This document shows positions 25,065 to 33,599 of a DNA stretch of 64,000 nucleotides, one piece after another. Both the position numbers and the translations under genes were made by a program. Origin of the DNA: Hyphomicrobium sp. (GTDB lineage Bacteria; Pseudomonadota; Alphaproteobacteria; Rhizobiales; Hyphomicrobiaceae). The stretch covers positions 1-64,000 of the forward strand of contig NZ_JAIETU010000003.1 in the NCBI RefSeq assembly GCF_019744875.1, in the 5' to 3' direction. Each line of letters begins with the position of its first letter. Position 1 is the first letter of the stretch. The notes below the pieces were generated by a model. It had not been told where the DNA came from. It saw only the letters and a program-made list of their open reading frames with translations, and ran no database searches.

Positions 25065-25718
25065 ATGAAACATTTCTCGCTTCTCGCCGCCGGCCTGCTT
25101 GCGGCGGCCCCTCTCGCGGCCGTGCCCGTGCGGGCAGACACTACGTTCGTCCCGGCGCAGACCGACAGCGAGTACCTCGCCAAGGACCATCTGATCGGCG
25201 CGAAAGTGCACGGCGCGGAAGGCACCATCGTCGCCGACGTCGAGGACCTCATCGTCAATGACCAGAACCAGGTCGTCGGCGTCGTGATGGGCACGGGCGG
25301 CTATTTCGGCTGGGCCGAGAAGAAGGTCGGCGTCAGCCTCGACTCGCTCAAGTTCGAAGAAAAGGACGGGACGCTGTTCGTGTCGCTGCCCGACCTGACC
25401 AAGGCCACCATCGAGTCCGCGCCTGAGTTCAAGCGCAAGAAGCCGGCCAAGTCGCTGTTCGACCGCGCCAAGGAGAAGGTCAACGAGTTCTCCGACAAGT
25501 CCAAGCCGCAGATCGACGACGCCAAGAAGAAGGCCGAGGAAGCCCTCGATGCCGCCAAGCGCGCCGCGGCGCCCGCACTCGAGAAGGCAAAGGAAGCCGT
25601 CTCCGGCGCCATCGACTCGGCCAAGGAAGCCGTCGGCGCAACGCCGCCTGCTGATGCGCCTCCTGCAAACGCGACGCCGCCCGCAGAGCCGGCACCGCCC
25701 GCGGCACCCGCGCCGTAA
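25065..25718 (+). CDS. Secreted PRC-barrel protein with helical, proline-rich tail
   Basis: A 217-residue protein. A signal peptide ends near V-R-A-D (residue 25). Residues 42-110 resemble a PRC-barrel (L-I-G-A-K-V-H-G-A-E-G-T-I-V-A-D-V-E-D-L-I-V-N, then V-V-G-V-V-M-G-T-G-G-Y-F-G). A Lys/Ala/Glu-rich helix (about 130-190) resembles LEA-like or apolipoprotein-like amphipathic helices, and the end is Pro/Ala-rich. PRC-barrels in Rhizobiales are often envelope or stress proteins; the ligand is unknown. A terminator follows. Confidence 0.8.
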   Translation: MKHFSLLAAGLLAAAPLAAVPVRADTTFVPAQTDSEYLAKDHLIGAKVHGAEGTIVADVEDLIVNDQNQVVGVVMGTGGYFGWAEKKVGVSLDSLKFEEKDGTLFVSLPDLTKATIESAPEFKRKKPAKSLFDRAKEKVNEFSDKSKPQIDDAKKKAEEALDAAKRAAAPALEKAKEAVSGAIDSAKEAVGATPPADAPPANATPPAEPAPPAAPAP

Positions 25719-25744
25719 TTTTACGCGCATCCTTTGCGACGAAA

Positions 25745-25779
25745 GCCCCGTCTCTCTCCGCGAGAGGCGGGGCTTTTTT
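25745..25779 (+). terminator. Rho-independent terminator of the PRC-barrel gene
   Basis: A 12-bp stem (GCCCCGTCTCTC with GAGAGGCGGGGC, one mismatch) with a small loop is followed by six T residues at 25774-25779, 26 bases after the stop codon. Confidence 0.9.
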
Positions 25780-25858
25780 ATCATCCATCCTTTCGGCGCC
25801 GGTGAATCTCCCTTAAACACGAAGGACGCGATTCAATAACCGGCAGGAGCGCACCGCA

Positions 25859-26791
25859 TTGGCTGGAGCTAGCACGGCGAACGTCGTGATGATGGCGATG
25901 ACACTCAACGTCGCGCTGACATTCGCCTTGTTTGCAGCCTCCGCGTGGTCGGGCTCCTCGGCCCTGCTCGCCACCGCGATCCAATCGCTGATCGGCGCGT
26001 CCAGCCAGGCGATGGTGCTTTACGGCGTGACGCGCCCCGCGCCTCACGCGGCTAAATCCGCACACGGAGTGGACCACACCGCCCCGTCGCAATCCATCAC
26101 TGCGCCGTCCAGCGAAGTCGCCTTCTGGAGCTACGGCGTCGCGGTGCTGCTGTTCTCCCTCGGCGCCGGCATCGCCATCTACGACGGCGTGGCCAAGCTC
26201 GCCGATCCTCTGCCGAACAAGTACCTCCACATCGCTTATGCGGTGCTCGCAACTGCGTTCGTCGCCCTTGCGCTCGCCGCCCGGATGGCGCTGAAGCAGC
26301 TCACGCCGGCAGAACCACGCGTCGTGCCAGCCGGCGCGCAAGAACCAGCGACGCGTGCGGCGCAGGAGCCGGCGGCGAGCACGGTCGCCATCGAGAGCCT
26401 CGCCGGCCTGCTCGGCGTCGTGATCGCAGGCGCCGGCATCGCCATTGCGGATTGGCTTTCGGTGCCGGTCGCCGACGGCTACGCGGCGATTGCGATCGGC
26501 CTGCTGCTGGGTGTCGTCGCGGCGTTCATGTCGCTTGAGATCCGCAACCTGCTGATCGCCGCCGCGCACGCAAGCGACCCCACCGGAACGGTCTCCGATG
26601 GTGCAACGACATTTTTCATCGAGGAAGAAACGACGGGTGACCCGTCACGCATCGCGGCTGCAGCCGCACGAAACGCAACCGCCGCTCGCCCCGCGCCTCC
26701 CGCGCCCAGCGCCGCGCCGCCTGAGCCCGCCAGCGCGATGAGCCGCCCCATGAGCCGCAAAGAGCGCAAGCGCCACAAGGGCAAGCACTGA
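25859..26791 (+). CDS. CDF-like membrane protein lacking usual metal ligands
   Basis: A 310-residue protein starting at TTG behind CAGGAGC. It has six hydrophobic helices arranged as in cation diffusion facilitators: A-x-S-G-S-S-A-L-L-A-T-A-I-Q-S-L near the first pair, and A-I-E-S-L-A-G-L-L-G-V-V-I-A-G-A-G-I-A-I-A-D-W plus P-V-A-D-G-Y-A-A-I-A-I-G-L-L-L-G later. In CDF zinc exporters the helix-2 and helix-5 segments carry His/Asp pairs (H-S-x-x-D and E-D/H-x-x-x-D); here they read Q-S-L-I-G and E-S-L-A-G. A long Ala/Pro-rich C-terminus ends in K-R-H-K-G-K-H. Transport activity is therefore doubtful. Confidence 0.7.
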   Translation: MAGASTANVVMMAMTLNVALTFALFAASAWSGSSALLATAIQSLIGASSQAMVLYGVTRPAPHAAKSAHGVDHTAPSQSITAPSSEVAFWSYGVAVLLFSLGAGIAIYDGVAKLADPLPNKYLHIAYAVLATAFVALALAARMALKQLTPAEPRVVPAGAQEPATRAAQEPAASTVAIESLAGLLGVVIAGAGIAIADWLSVPVADGYAAIAIGLLLGVVAAFMSLEIRNLLIAAAHASDPTGTVSDGATTFFIEEETTGDPSRIAAAAARNATAARPAPPAPSAAPPEPASAMSRPMSRKERKRHKGKH

Positions 26792-26867
26792 GGCTTACAC
26801 CCGCCGACGTGACCCTTCACCCGCGCGACGCACTCACCCACGCAACGCCGCACACACTCCCCATCTC

Positions 26868-26999
26868 TCATCCTAGGCCTTGTGCCTAGGACCCATCGGT
26901 CCGCGCAGGAAAGCGTTAGCGACGTGAAGCGACGCCATCACCGACCCGCATCGCTTCACTCCTGAAGCCTGGATCCTAGGCACAAGGCCTAGGATGACA
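26868..26999. mobile_element. About 130-bp MITE-like element with perfect 24-bp terminal inverted repeats
   Basis: TCATCCTAGGCCTTGTGCCTAGGA at 26868-26891 is repeated exactly in inverted orientation at 26974-26997, and each end is itself a palindrome (CCTAGGC, 5 bases, GCCTAGG). The interior has no coding potential. Further copies of the same palindrome occur at 27225-27254 and, degraded, near 53536-53555. This is the layout of a miniature element or a paired palindromic repeat mobilised in trans. Confidence 0.8.
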
Positions 27000-27077
27000 A
27001 GAGAAGCGATCATCTCGTGTGCGGCACACCGCTTGGCGCTAGAGGCCAAGCGCATACGTGTCTGGACCCCGACGTCC

Positions 27078-27113
27078 GTCGGGCAACGTCATGTAGTCGG
27101 GCAACGTCATGTA
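27078..27113. repeat. Tandem duplication of 18 bases
   Basis: GTCGGGCAACGTCATGTA is present twice in direct succession (27078-27095, 27096-27113) in a non-coding stretch between the CDF-like gene and ssb. Confidence 0.9.
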
Positions 27114-27190
27114 GTGGAGGTGGTGACGAAAGGTTGGATGAGCTGTCATCCTAGGCCCGAGGTTGGGCGTGCGGGCACCCATCAACGGCC

Positions 27191-27254
27191 GTCATCCCGG
27201 CGGAGGCCGGGATCCAGACACGACTGTCATCCTAGGCCGTGTGCCTAGGATCCA
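27191..27254. repeat. Two palindromic intergenic repeats
   Basis: GTCATCCCGGCGGAGGCCGGGATCC (27191-27215) and TGTCATCCTAGGCCGTGTGCCTAGGATCCA (27225-27254) share the frame GTCATCC-N-GGATCC around a hairpin. The second carries the same CCTAGG palindrome as the element at 26868-26999. Together 26,792-27,361 hold only repeats and no gene that I can see. Confidence 0.85.
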
Positions 27255-27361
27255 TTCCGACGCTTGGGAAAGCAGAGGGCTGCCTGCGCAACAACCCAAA
27301 TGCGTAAGGGCCAGCGCAACGGCTGATCCTCACCTGCGGCTGCCCGTTGCCGGCTGCCTAC

Positions 27362-27892
27362 CTAGAACGGAATCTCGTCGTCGAACGGCTTGTCCATGCC
27401 GCCGCCGCCCTTCGAGCCGCCGCCACCGCTGCGCGGCGCACGCTTCGTCTCGCCGCCGCCGAAACCGCCGCCGCCACCACCGCCGAAGTCGCCCCCGCCG
27501 TAGTCGGACTGGCCTTCCTGCATGCCGCCGCCCGAACCCTGGCGCCCATCGAGCATCGTCAGCGTTCCGTTGAAGCCCTGCAGCACGACTTCGGTTGAGT
27601 ACCGGTCGTTGCCCTGCTGGTCCTGCCACTTGCGGGTCTGAAGCTGTCCTTCGATGTAGAGCTTCGCGCCCTTCTTCACGTACTGCTCGACCACCTTGCA
27701 GAGGTTCTCGTTGAAGATCACGACCGAGTGCCACTCGGTCTTTTCCTTGCGCTCGCCGCTGTTGCGGTCTTTCCAGGTCTCGCTGGTCGCGATGCGCAGG
27801 TTGGCGATCGGACGCCCGTCCTGCGTGCGGCGGATCTCGGGATCCTTGCCCAGATTTCCGACCAGGATCACCTTGTTGACCGAACCGGCCAT
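27362..27892 (-). CDS. ssb: Single-stranded DNA-binding protein
   Basis: A 176-residue SSB. The OB-fold (residues 1-112) starts [20 protein letters not shown] and contains [18 protein letters not shown] Gly-rich linker leads to the acidic tip [11 protein letters not shown], which recruits RecO, exonuclease I, PriA and other partners. A LexA-type box sits about 370 bp upstream. Confidence 0.97.
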   Translation of the reverse strand: MAGSVNKVILVGNLGKDPEIRRTQDGRPIANLRIATSETWKDRNSGERKEKTEWHSVVIFNENLCKVVEQYVKKGAKLYIEGQLQTRKWQDQQGNDRYSTEVVLQGFNGTLTMLDGRQGSGGGMQEGQSDYGGGDFGGGGGGGFGGGETKRAPRSGGGGSKGGGGMDKPFDDEIPF

Positions 27893-28258
27893 GTCGCGTC
27901 TCCTTGTTGTGCGTTGCCAAGGGCCGTGGGGCACTCTTAGCGCGTGGGGTAGTGGCTAACGTGGCAGTCGCAGGCGCGCCCTGAGATCGACCTGACGGAT
28001 CGACTTGAGGCATCAACGGATCGCGTCACGCAGCAAAACGGACGTGCGACCCGAGACGGGGACTCAAGACGTGTGACTCAACGACCAGCGACTCAAGTTG
28101 CAGCACCCTACCCGCATCGTTGGCAGGCCGGGCAGCCGGTGCCGCGCTTATCCAAGCCTTTTTCAATTTCCCGCGCGCGGGCGCGTGGTTTAAGCCGCCG
28201 AAGTTCGCATGTTCTATGCGCTATCTTTCGCAAGCCAAAACGGCGAAGCGGCGGCAAA

Positions 28259-28273
28259 GTTCCTGTTACGTTC
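28259..28273. promoter_or_regulatory. LexA (SOS) box of the alphaproteobacterial type
   Basis: GTTC-CTGTTAC-GTTC matches exactly the GTTC-N7-GTTC consensus of alphaproteobacterial LexA. It lies in the 435-bp non-coding region upstream of ssb (which starts at 27892 on the minus strand) and beyond the 3' end of the pentapeptide-repeat gene. Otherwise this gap shows no gene. Distance to ssb is long, so the link is inferred. Confidence 0.55.
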
Positions 28274-28327
28274 TAGCTTATTTGAACGCCAGCCGCAACC
28301 GGCCAGCTCAGCACCGGGACACCCCGC

Positions 28328-30382
28328 CTACCCGCCCCGCACCGCGTCGGCCGAGGCAGAGAGATCCTTCATCACCTTCGGCAGCACGGTCTTCGACGCC
28401 GGGCACGCATCCTCCTTGAGCCGGTCGAAGACCGTCACGAGGTCGCCGCGGAACTCCTGCCGCTGCGCGCGCCGCGCCACGCCAGTCGCGACCGCCCCAT
28501 TGCTCCAGCGCGGCCGGCACTGAAGGCGCACCAGAAACTCGGTGACGCGCGGCCCGTACTGCTCGGGTGCCGTGAACGTCCCAGCGCTCGCCAGCCCCTG
28601 CCACACGACGGCATCCGGCGACGAGGCCCACGACGCCGCCTCGCTCACCGCCATCAGCGGCTGCATGAGCTCGCTCACGCGCGCCTTCACGCGCCGGCTC
28701 TGGATGCGGTCGAGGCCTGTCTTGAGGTCGGCCGCGGCTGCGTCGGTGATTGCCTCCACCTTGAGGCCGGTCAGGTCGGCCACGCCCTCGGGATCGGCCC
28801 GCGGCGGCACCGTCATCCAGACGTTCGCTTCCCGGAGATCCGATCCTGCGATGCTGGCCCCGACGAGATCCGCCCCGCGCAGCGACGCACGAAACAGCAC
28901 CGCGCCGTCGAGCTTGGCGTCCCTGAGATTGGCCGCGTTGAGGTGCGCATAGGCGAGCACGGCCCCCGTGAGATCGGCGCTGGAGAACACCGCCCCCGTC
29001 AAGTCCGCGCCCGTTAGGTCGGCGCCCTGCAGGTTGGCGATCAGGAAGTTCGCGCCCTGCGCCTGCACGCCGCCCGTCATATCGGCCTTGTCGAGCCGGG
29101 CCGACGAGAAATTGGCCCCCTGCAGCACGGCATAGGGCAACGACACATTGTCGAGCTTGGCGTCGATGAACCTGGCCCCGCGCAGATCCGCGCCCGTCAT
29201 GGTCGCGCCATCAAGGCGCGCACGCGTGAAATCGGCCCGCCGCGCGGTCGTGCACTTGGCAGCCGTCCGGTCATCCGTCACCACGAGCGCCGTCGGATCC
29301 GCGCATTGCAGCCAGCTGCCGCGCAGGTCGGCTCCCACCAGCGAGGCCCCGCGCAGGTCGCTTCCGGTCAGATCCACCTGATGCAGGTCGGATCGGTCGA
29401 GCTTGGCGAAGCGGAGATCGCGATCCCGCAGCGACAGGCTGGGCTCTCCCGGCGCCTGATCCCGGTCGACGACGAGATCCGTATCGACCACCACGAGGTT
29501 GCGCTTGAACATCCCGAACAGCGAGCCCTCGGAACCGAACGTCAGAAAGGGAATGGTGTAGCCCGCAACGTAGCGCGGCGCCTGCCCGGCCTCGTCTTCG
29601 TTGTTGAAGCCGAGCACCTGCTGCGTGAAACGGTCCAGCCGCTCACCGGGAACGGTAGCGACGAAGAACGACACCACCCACGTGAACAGCAGCAAAACAA
29701 CCGTGGCGACGAAACTCAGCGGATGCGAGGACGTCGTGCGCATGAAGGCCTGCGAGAACGAGGTCTCCGCCCGCATCATGAACACGCCGATCGAGATCAG
29801 CATCGCGATATCGACCAACAACGCGATGCGGTGCGTCCACGTGATGGCCGCGTCGTGATACGGCAGGAACACGACCTGGATGTAGAGCAGCAGAAGCACC
29901 GGCAGCACGGCCAGCGTCAGCCACGTCATGCCGTGCAGGAACGCGCCCATCACGCGGCTGCGATGGGGGCCCGCGATCGCTTGCACGAAGAAGAAGTTGT
30001 TGAGTTCGAGCCGCAGCGGATGCGTGCGCTTGTCCGTCGCCTCGAGCATCCGGATCGCGTAGTCGAACTCAAGCGTCTCGCGCGCCAAGAGCGCGAGCTG
30101 CGACACGAGCCCCAGGTGCATCAGCACGAGCACGATCGGCGCGAACTGGAAAAACTGGGCGAGCTGGATGTTGACCTGCAGGATCGGCAGCGAGACCGGC
30201 GTCTCGAGCAGCAGATCCTTGTGCGTCACGCCCGCGACGGCGATCACGAGATAGGCGAGGATGGCGAGGAAGATCAGCCAGCCCGTATGCGCCGTATCGC
30301 TCGAGTGGTTCACGGCCTCGAGCAGGCTGTACGGGTTGACGGGCGTTTCCCCATCGGGCGCGCCGCGAGCCAAATCCGTCAT
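28328..30382 (-). CDS. Membrane protein with pentapeptide repeats
   Basis: A 684-residue protein. The N-terminal third has about five membrane helices with a polar region between (the first at residues 34-52, then around 80-100, 160-185, 200-215 and 225-245). From about residue 330 on come two blocks of A-(D/N)-L-x-G pentapeptides (for example A-N-L-Q-G-A-D-L-T-G-A-D-L-T-G), interrupted by a loop with C-A-D-P-T-A-L, which fold as a right-handed quadrilateral helix. The C-terminal ~130 residues are helical and Cys-poor. Pentapeptide domains can mimic DNA or act as scaffolds; this one faces one side of a membrane. Start at ATG 30382; an upstream ATG at 30454 is also possible. Confidence 0.82.
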   Translation of the reverse strand: MTDLARGAPDGETPVNPYSLLEAVNHSSDTAHTGWLIFLAILAYLVIAVAGVTHKDLLLETPVSLPILQVNIQLAQFFQFAPIVLVLMHLGLVSQLALLARETLEFDYAIRMLEATDKRTHPLRLELNNFFFVQAIAGPHRSRVMGAFLHGMTWLTLAVLPVLLLLYIQVVFLPYHDAAITWTHRIALLVDIAMLISIGVFMMRAETSFSQAFMRTTSSHPLSFVATVVLLLFTWVVSFFVATVPGERLDRFTQQVLGFNNEDEAGQAPRYVAGYTIPFLTFGSEGSLFGMFKRNLVVVDTDLVVDRDQAPGEPSLSLRDRDLRFAKLDRSDLHQVDLTGSDLRGASLVGADLRGSWLQCADPTALVVTDDRTAAKCTTARRADFTRARLDGATMTGADLRGARFIDAKLDNVSLPYAVLQGANFSSARLDKADMTGGVQAQGANFLIANLQGADLTGADLTGAVFSSADLTGAVLAYAHLNAANLRDAKLDGAVLFRASLRGADLVGASIAGSDLREANVWMTVPPRADPEGVADLTGLKVEAITDAAAADLKTGLDRIQSRRVKARVSELMQPLMAVSEAASWASSPDAVVWQGLASAGTFTAPEQYGPRVTEFLVRLQCRPRWSNGAVATGVARRAQRQEFRGDLVTVFDRLKEDACPASKTVLPKVMKDLSASADAVRGG

Positions 30383-30642
30383 TCCGGGAGCCCTCGATAC
30401 TGTACGGGTACTGACATGGCGGGCATTAAAGGAGAAAGTGTGTCCCGAGGCCAAGCCGTGCCTGGAAGGCGTGCGCCACTTTTGGGCGGCACAGTGGCCC
30501 TATGGCCGCAAACACCGTCCTGTAACGTCGCGCGCGGGATCGGCGAGAGCTTTAACATTGCCGACCGCGCGAAGGGAAGTTAACTGAATGCGCGAGTGCC
30601 TTGTGACGACGGCGGCCGCCGCAGTCAAAAAGGCCCGCGAAG

Positions 30643-31074
30643 ATGCGGCGCAGGCGTGCCCGACGGCGCCAGCCTCGGATTGGGATCGGTCACTTCAACA
30701 CGGATAGAACGCTCGTGTACGATTGCCGTAAGTGCCCCGGTTACTGCTGCTCCTACCCCCTCATCGCGCTCGACAAGCGCGACGTCGAGCGCCTCGCCAA
30801 GCACCACAACATGAAATTCGAGGAAGCCCGGCGCGCCTTCACGCGCGAAGCGCATGGCCGCAAGTACGCGATGAAGCGCAAGAAGGACCGCCATTTCGGC
30901 GCCATCTGCCGCTTCTTCGACACCCAGAAGCGCTGCTGCACCATCTACACCGCCCGCCCCTCCGTGTGCCGGTCGTTCCCGGGCAAGGGCCGGTGCGGCT
31001 ACTACGACTTCCTGAGCTTCGAGCGCCGCTCACAGGAAGACCCCACATGGGTTGCAGTCACCACCAATAGGTGA
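30643..31074 (+). CDS. YkgJ-family cysteine-cluster protein
   Basis: A 143-residue protein with C-R-K-C-P-G-Y-C-C (C-x2-C-x3-C-C), a later C-R-F-F, then C-C-T-I-Y-x-A-R-P-x-V-C-R-S-F-P. This is the YkgJ/UPF0153 pattern, thought to bind a metal (zinc or an Fe-S cluster). The Arg-rich first 20 residues may be too long: GTG 30715 is an alternative start. Function of the family is unproven. Confidence 0.8.
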   Translation: MRRRRARRRQPRIGIGHFNTDRTLVYDCRKCPGYCCSYPLIALDKRDVERLAKHHNMKFEEARRAFTREAHGRKYAMKRKKDRHFGAICRFFDTQKRCCTIYTARPSVCRSFPGKGRCGYYDFLSFERRSQEDPTWVAVTTNR

Positions 31075-31249
31075 TCGAACAAAAATAAGCAGATTCAGTA
31101 AGTTGCGCAAAACAGCGAACTACTGTTAATAGCTAATTTAAGTAATTTATTAATCATGCGGCATTTAAGATGTCGCATGAGCTGCGTCATGTTATGCGGC
31201 ACCCACGCGAGCGCCGACTCGAACGCGATCGAATGGACAGGAGATCACC

Positions 31250-31828
31250 ATGACCTTCATGACACGCGCCGTGACTGCTTTCGCCGTTCTCACGACTGCG
31301 GCGATCCCTGTCGGCGCCCTCACCGTCAAGAACACGTCCTCGAACGCGGTCAGCATCGCCGTCGACAACGGCGCCAGCGAAGGCGTCTATCAGATCCCGG
31401 CCGGCGGCTCGGTCGACGCCAAGGAAGATTGCGCCTCCGATTGCGCCGTCACCGGCCCGTGGGGCTTTTCGCGCCTCGTGGCGCAGAACGCCACCATCGA
31501 AACGGACGGCACGTCCCTCGTGACGGCCGGCGCCGCGCCGTCTGCGGCCGCACCTGCCGCAGCATCGCAAAGCCTCGTTCCCCAGAACCCGGTCGAAGAG
31601 GCGCCCGCGCCCGTCGCAACCGCACCCGCTGACAAGGCTCCCGCATCGACCGCACCCGCGGCAACTGCACCTGCAGCAACCGCAGCCGCACCGGCTGAAG
31701 CAGCCCCGGCCGCAGCGCCCCAGAAACCGCGCCGCGCCGCCAAGCCCCGCAAGCAGGCCAAAGCCGCCCCCAAGGGCCCCGGCTCCGGCAGCTTTGAAAT
31801 GCTGTTCCAAGGCCCCGGCAAAAAGTAG
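31250..31828 (+). CDS. Secreted protein with TGPWGFS motif and Ala/Pro-rich tail
   Basis: A 192-residue protein. The signal peptide ends V-G-A-L (about residue 24). The 70-residue folded part has L-T-V-K-N, an I-A-V-D-N-G strand, I-P-A-G-G-S, C-A-S-D-C-A-V-T-G-P-W-G-F-S and ends in short strands. An Ala/Pro/Thr low-complexity stretch (about 95-165) leads to a Lys-rich end with F-E-M-L-F-Q-G-P-G-K-K. A paralogue of the folded part is encoded at 33600-33905. A strong terminator follows. Function unknown; periplasmic or surface location is likely. Confidence 0.65.
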   Translation: MTFMTRAVTAFAVLTTAAIPVGALTVKNTSSNAVSIAVDNGASEGVYQIPAGGSVDAKEDCASDCAVTGPWGFSRLVAQNATIETDGTSLVTAGAAPSAAAPAAASQSLVPQNPVEEAPAPVATAPADKAPASTAPAATAPAATAAAPAEAAPAAAPQKPRRAAKPRKQAKAAPKGPGSGSFEMLFQGPGKK

Positions 31829-31850
31829 CGCGGCTTAGCACCAAACAAAA

Positions 31851-31886
31851 AAAGCCGCGGATCGGGCCCCGATCCGCGGCTTTCAT
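31851..31886. terminator. Bidirectional terminator between convergent genes
   Basis: A perfect inverted repeat, AAAGCCGCGGATCGGG and CCCGATCCGCGGCTTT with a one-base loop at 31867, stands between the rightward gene ending at 31828 and the leftward gene ending at 31907. A-rich and T-rich flanks make it usable in both directions. Confidence 0.9.
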
Positions 31887-31906
31887 TTTGCGCGCAGCAC
31901 TGCCGA

Positions 31907-32569
31907 TCAGCCGGCCGCGTTGCACTTCGTTTCGCAGGGCACCTGCTCGCGCTTGTCGACGGAACCGCGCACCGGCGACACCACCTCGCGGTAGCACTGG
32001 CTGCCTTCCTTCACGACGCGCACCAGCTGCGACTTGCTGATGAGCGACTGGCAGACGACCTCCATGCCCTGCGCGAGTTGCACGCTGCGCGGACCGGACG
32101 TTTCGGCGCGCGCGCCGCCGATGATCAGATCGAGAATACCCGAGGGCGGCGCCTCACCGGGCTTCTGCAGTTGATTGTAGGCGATCCACTCGTAGGTCGC
32201 CTTGCCGTCGTCGGTCGAAATCTTGAGCGAGATATCGCGCGTCGACGGGCACGCCCCCGCATCGAGCTTTGTGCCCTGCGATGTCGAAAGCGCCTTGTAA
32301 TCGATCTTGCAATCGATGTTGCGCTCCCAGATCTCATACTGGGCCAGCCGATGCGACACCTGCGTGAACGGCACCTTGTACTGCCAGGCATGGTAGGCCG
32401 TGATCGCGGTCGGCACCGCACCCACGATCGTCACCACCAGGGCCATGGTCTTGAGGATCGGGACGAAGCGCTGCACCGGCCCCAAATGCGGTTCGTCTGA
32501 AATGCCACGATCGGTCATGGGTGTCGTTCCCTCGAATATCGCTGTCTCGAACATCGTTGTCTCGGCCAT
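31907..32569 (-). CDS. Membrane-anchored hypothetical protein with periplasmic Cys domain
   Basis: A 220-residue protein. A cytoplasmic head of about 38 residues precedes one membrane helix (M-A-L-V-V-T-I-V-G-A-V-P-T-A-I-T-A-Y). The rest is outside and contains seven Cys (in the segments I-D-C-K, G-A-C-P, V-V-C-Q, S-Q-C-Y, V-P-C-E-T-K-C). A start at M-T-D-R (32519) is equally possible. Family not recognised. Confidence 0.6.
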   Translation of the reverse strand: MAETTMFETAIFEGTTPMTDRGISDEPHLGPVQRFVPILKTMALVVTIVGAVPTAITAYHAWQYKVPFTQVSHRLAQYEIWERNIDCKIDYKALSTSQGTKLDAGACPSTRDISLKISTDDGKATYEWIAYNQLQKPGEAPPSGILDLIIGGARAETSGPRSVQLAQGMEVVCQSLISKSQLVRVVKEGSQCYREVVSPVRGSVDKREQVPCETKCNAAG

Positions 32570-32818
32570 TGGCGCGCCGGTCCCGTCCCATTAAGCGAGA
32601 GCTTGGGCCGCGTTATGGCGCACCACGTCTGAATGGCGCTTGAGCGGAGAGTTCATGAGCCGTTCAGAAGCATACGGACGTGCGCGTGACGTTAGCGCCG
32701 GGACGGCCCAATGGCCACCGACTTTACTTATAGGTAAAGGCCCTTCCCTCCCCTGGGGCCCGGCATATGTCTCCTTGCAACGAGACCCGCACCGAGCCAA
32801 GCAGGATGGAGACCGAAA

Positions 32819-33361
32819 ATGTCGAAGCCGCACCGTGCCATGCTTTTCGCGTTTGCCGCGTGCGCCGCAGCCGTGACTGCAGCCGCCTCCTCCCACGCCG
32901 CGACCGATCCCAACCCTGTCGGCAGCCCGAAAGTCGCCTCGAGCCAGGACGGGAAATACTTCGATGCCGCCGGCAACCCAACCTACAACATCTCGCCCAG
33001 CGGCAAGGTCGACTGGTACACCTTCTCCGGCTACCGCCGCTTCAACGGCACGTGCGAAACATGCCACGGCTTCGACGGATCCGGATCGAGCTTCGCGCCC
33101 GATCTCACCCAGTCGCTCAAGACCATCGGCTACGACGAATTCCAGAAAATCGTCATCAACGGCAAGCAATCCGTGAACACGGCGGAGAGCCTCGTCATGC
33201 CGTCCTTCGGCGATAATAAAAACGTGATGTGCTACCTCGACGACATCTACGTCTACCTCCGCGCGCGTGCGGACGGCGCGCTCGGCGGAGGCCGTCCGGC
33301 CTCCAACGAGGCCAAGCCCAAAACCGCCATTGCGAACGAAAACGACTGCATGGGGCCGTAA
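32819..33361 (+). CDS. Four-Cys c-type cytochrome, methanol-metabolism (XoxG-like) type
   Basis: A 180-residue periplasmic cytochrome c. A signal peptide ends near residue 27. The heme site is C79-E-T-C-H83 and the axial Met is probably M127 in V-M-P-S-F-G-D-N. Two extra Cys (C138 in N-V-M-C-Y-L-D-D-I-Y-V-Y-L and C177 near the end) fit the four-Cys cytochrome family tied to lanthanide or PQQ methanol dehydrogenases (XoxG/MxaG-like). It would take electrons from such an enzyme and pass them to an oxidase. No dehydrogenase gene lies within the window. Confidence 0.8.
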   Translation: MSKPHRAMLFAFAACAAAVTAAASSHAATDPNPVGSPKVASSQDGKYFDAAGNPTYNISPSGKVDWYTFSGYRRFNGTCETCHGFDGSGSSFAPDLTQSLKTIGYDEFQKIVINGKQSVNTAESLVMPSFGDNKNVMCYLDDIYVYLRARADGALGGGRPASNEAKPKTAIANENDCMGP

Positions 33362-33599
33362 AATCGCACGTCGAGCACCCGCGAACGCCGCATACGTCGT
33401 ATCAATCCCCTAAGGCGCCCGATGGCAATAAACCTGCTCATATCGGGCCTCGATCGTCGATTGCAACCCGCGCATGTCGCGTAATCACTGCCCCCTCCGG
33501 GACCAACCGAAATAGCCAGCCGGGAGCCGTCTCCTAGATTTGCATCAATCGCAGACACCAACGTCATGCGAGACACAACGCAGCTCAGGAGAGGATCCC

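Noticed and set aside
23013-25718. 901-codon open frame opposite gyrA that runs into the PRC-barrel gene in frame
   Set aside because: Composition and lack of a recognised domain in the gyrA part mark it as a shadow; only the last 217 codons (from 25065) are the PRC-barrel protein.
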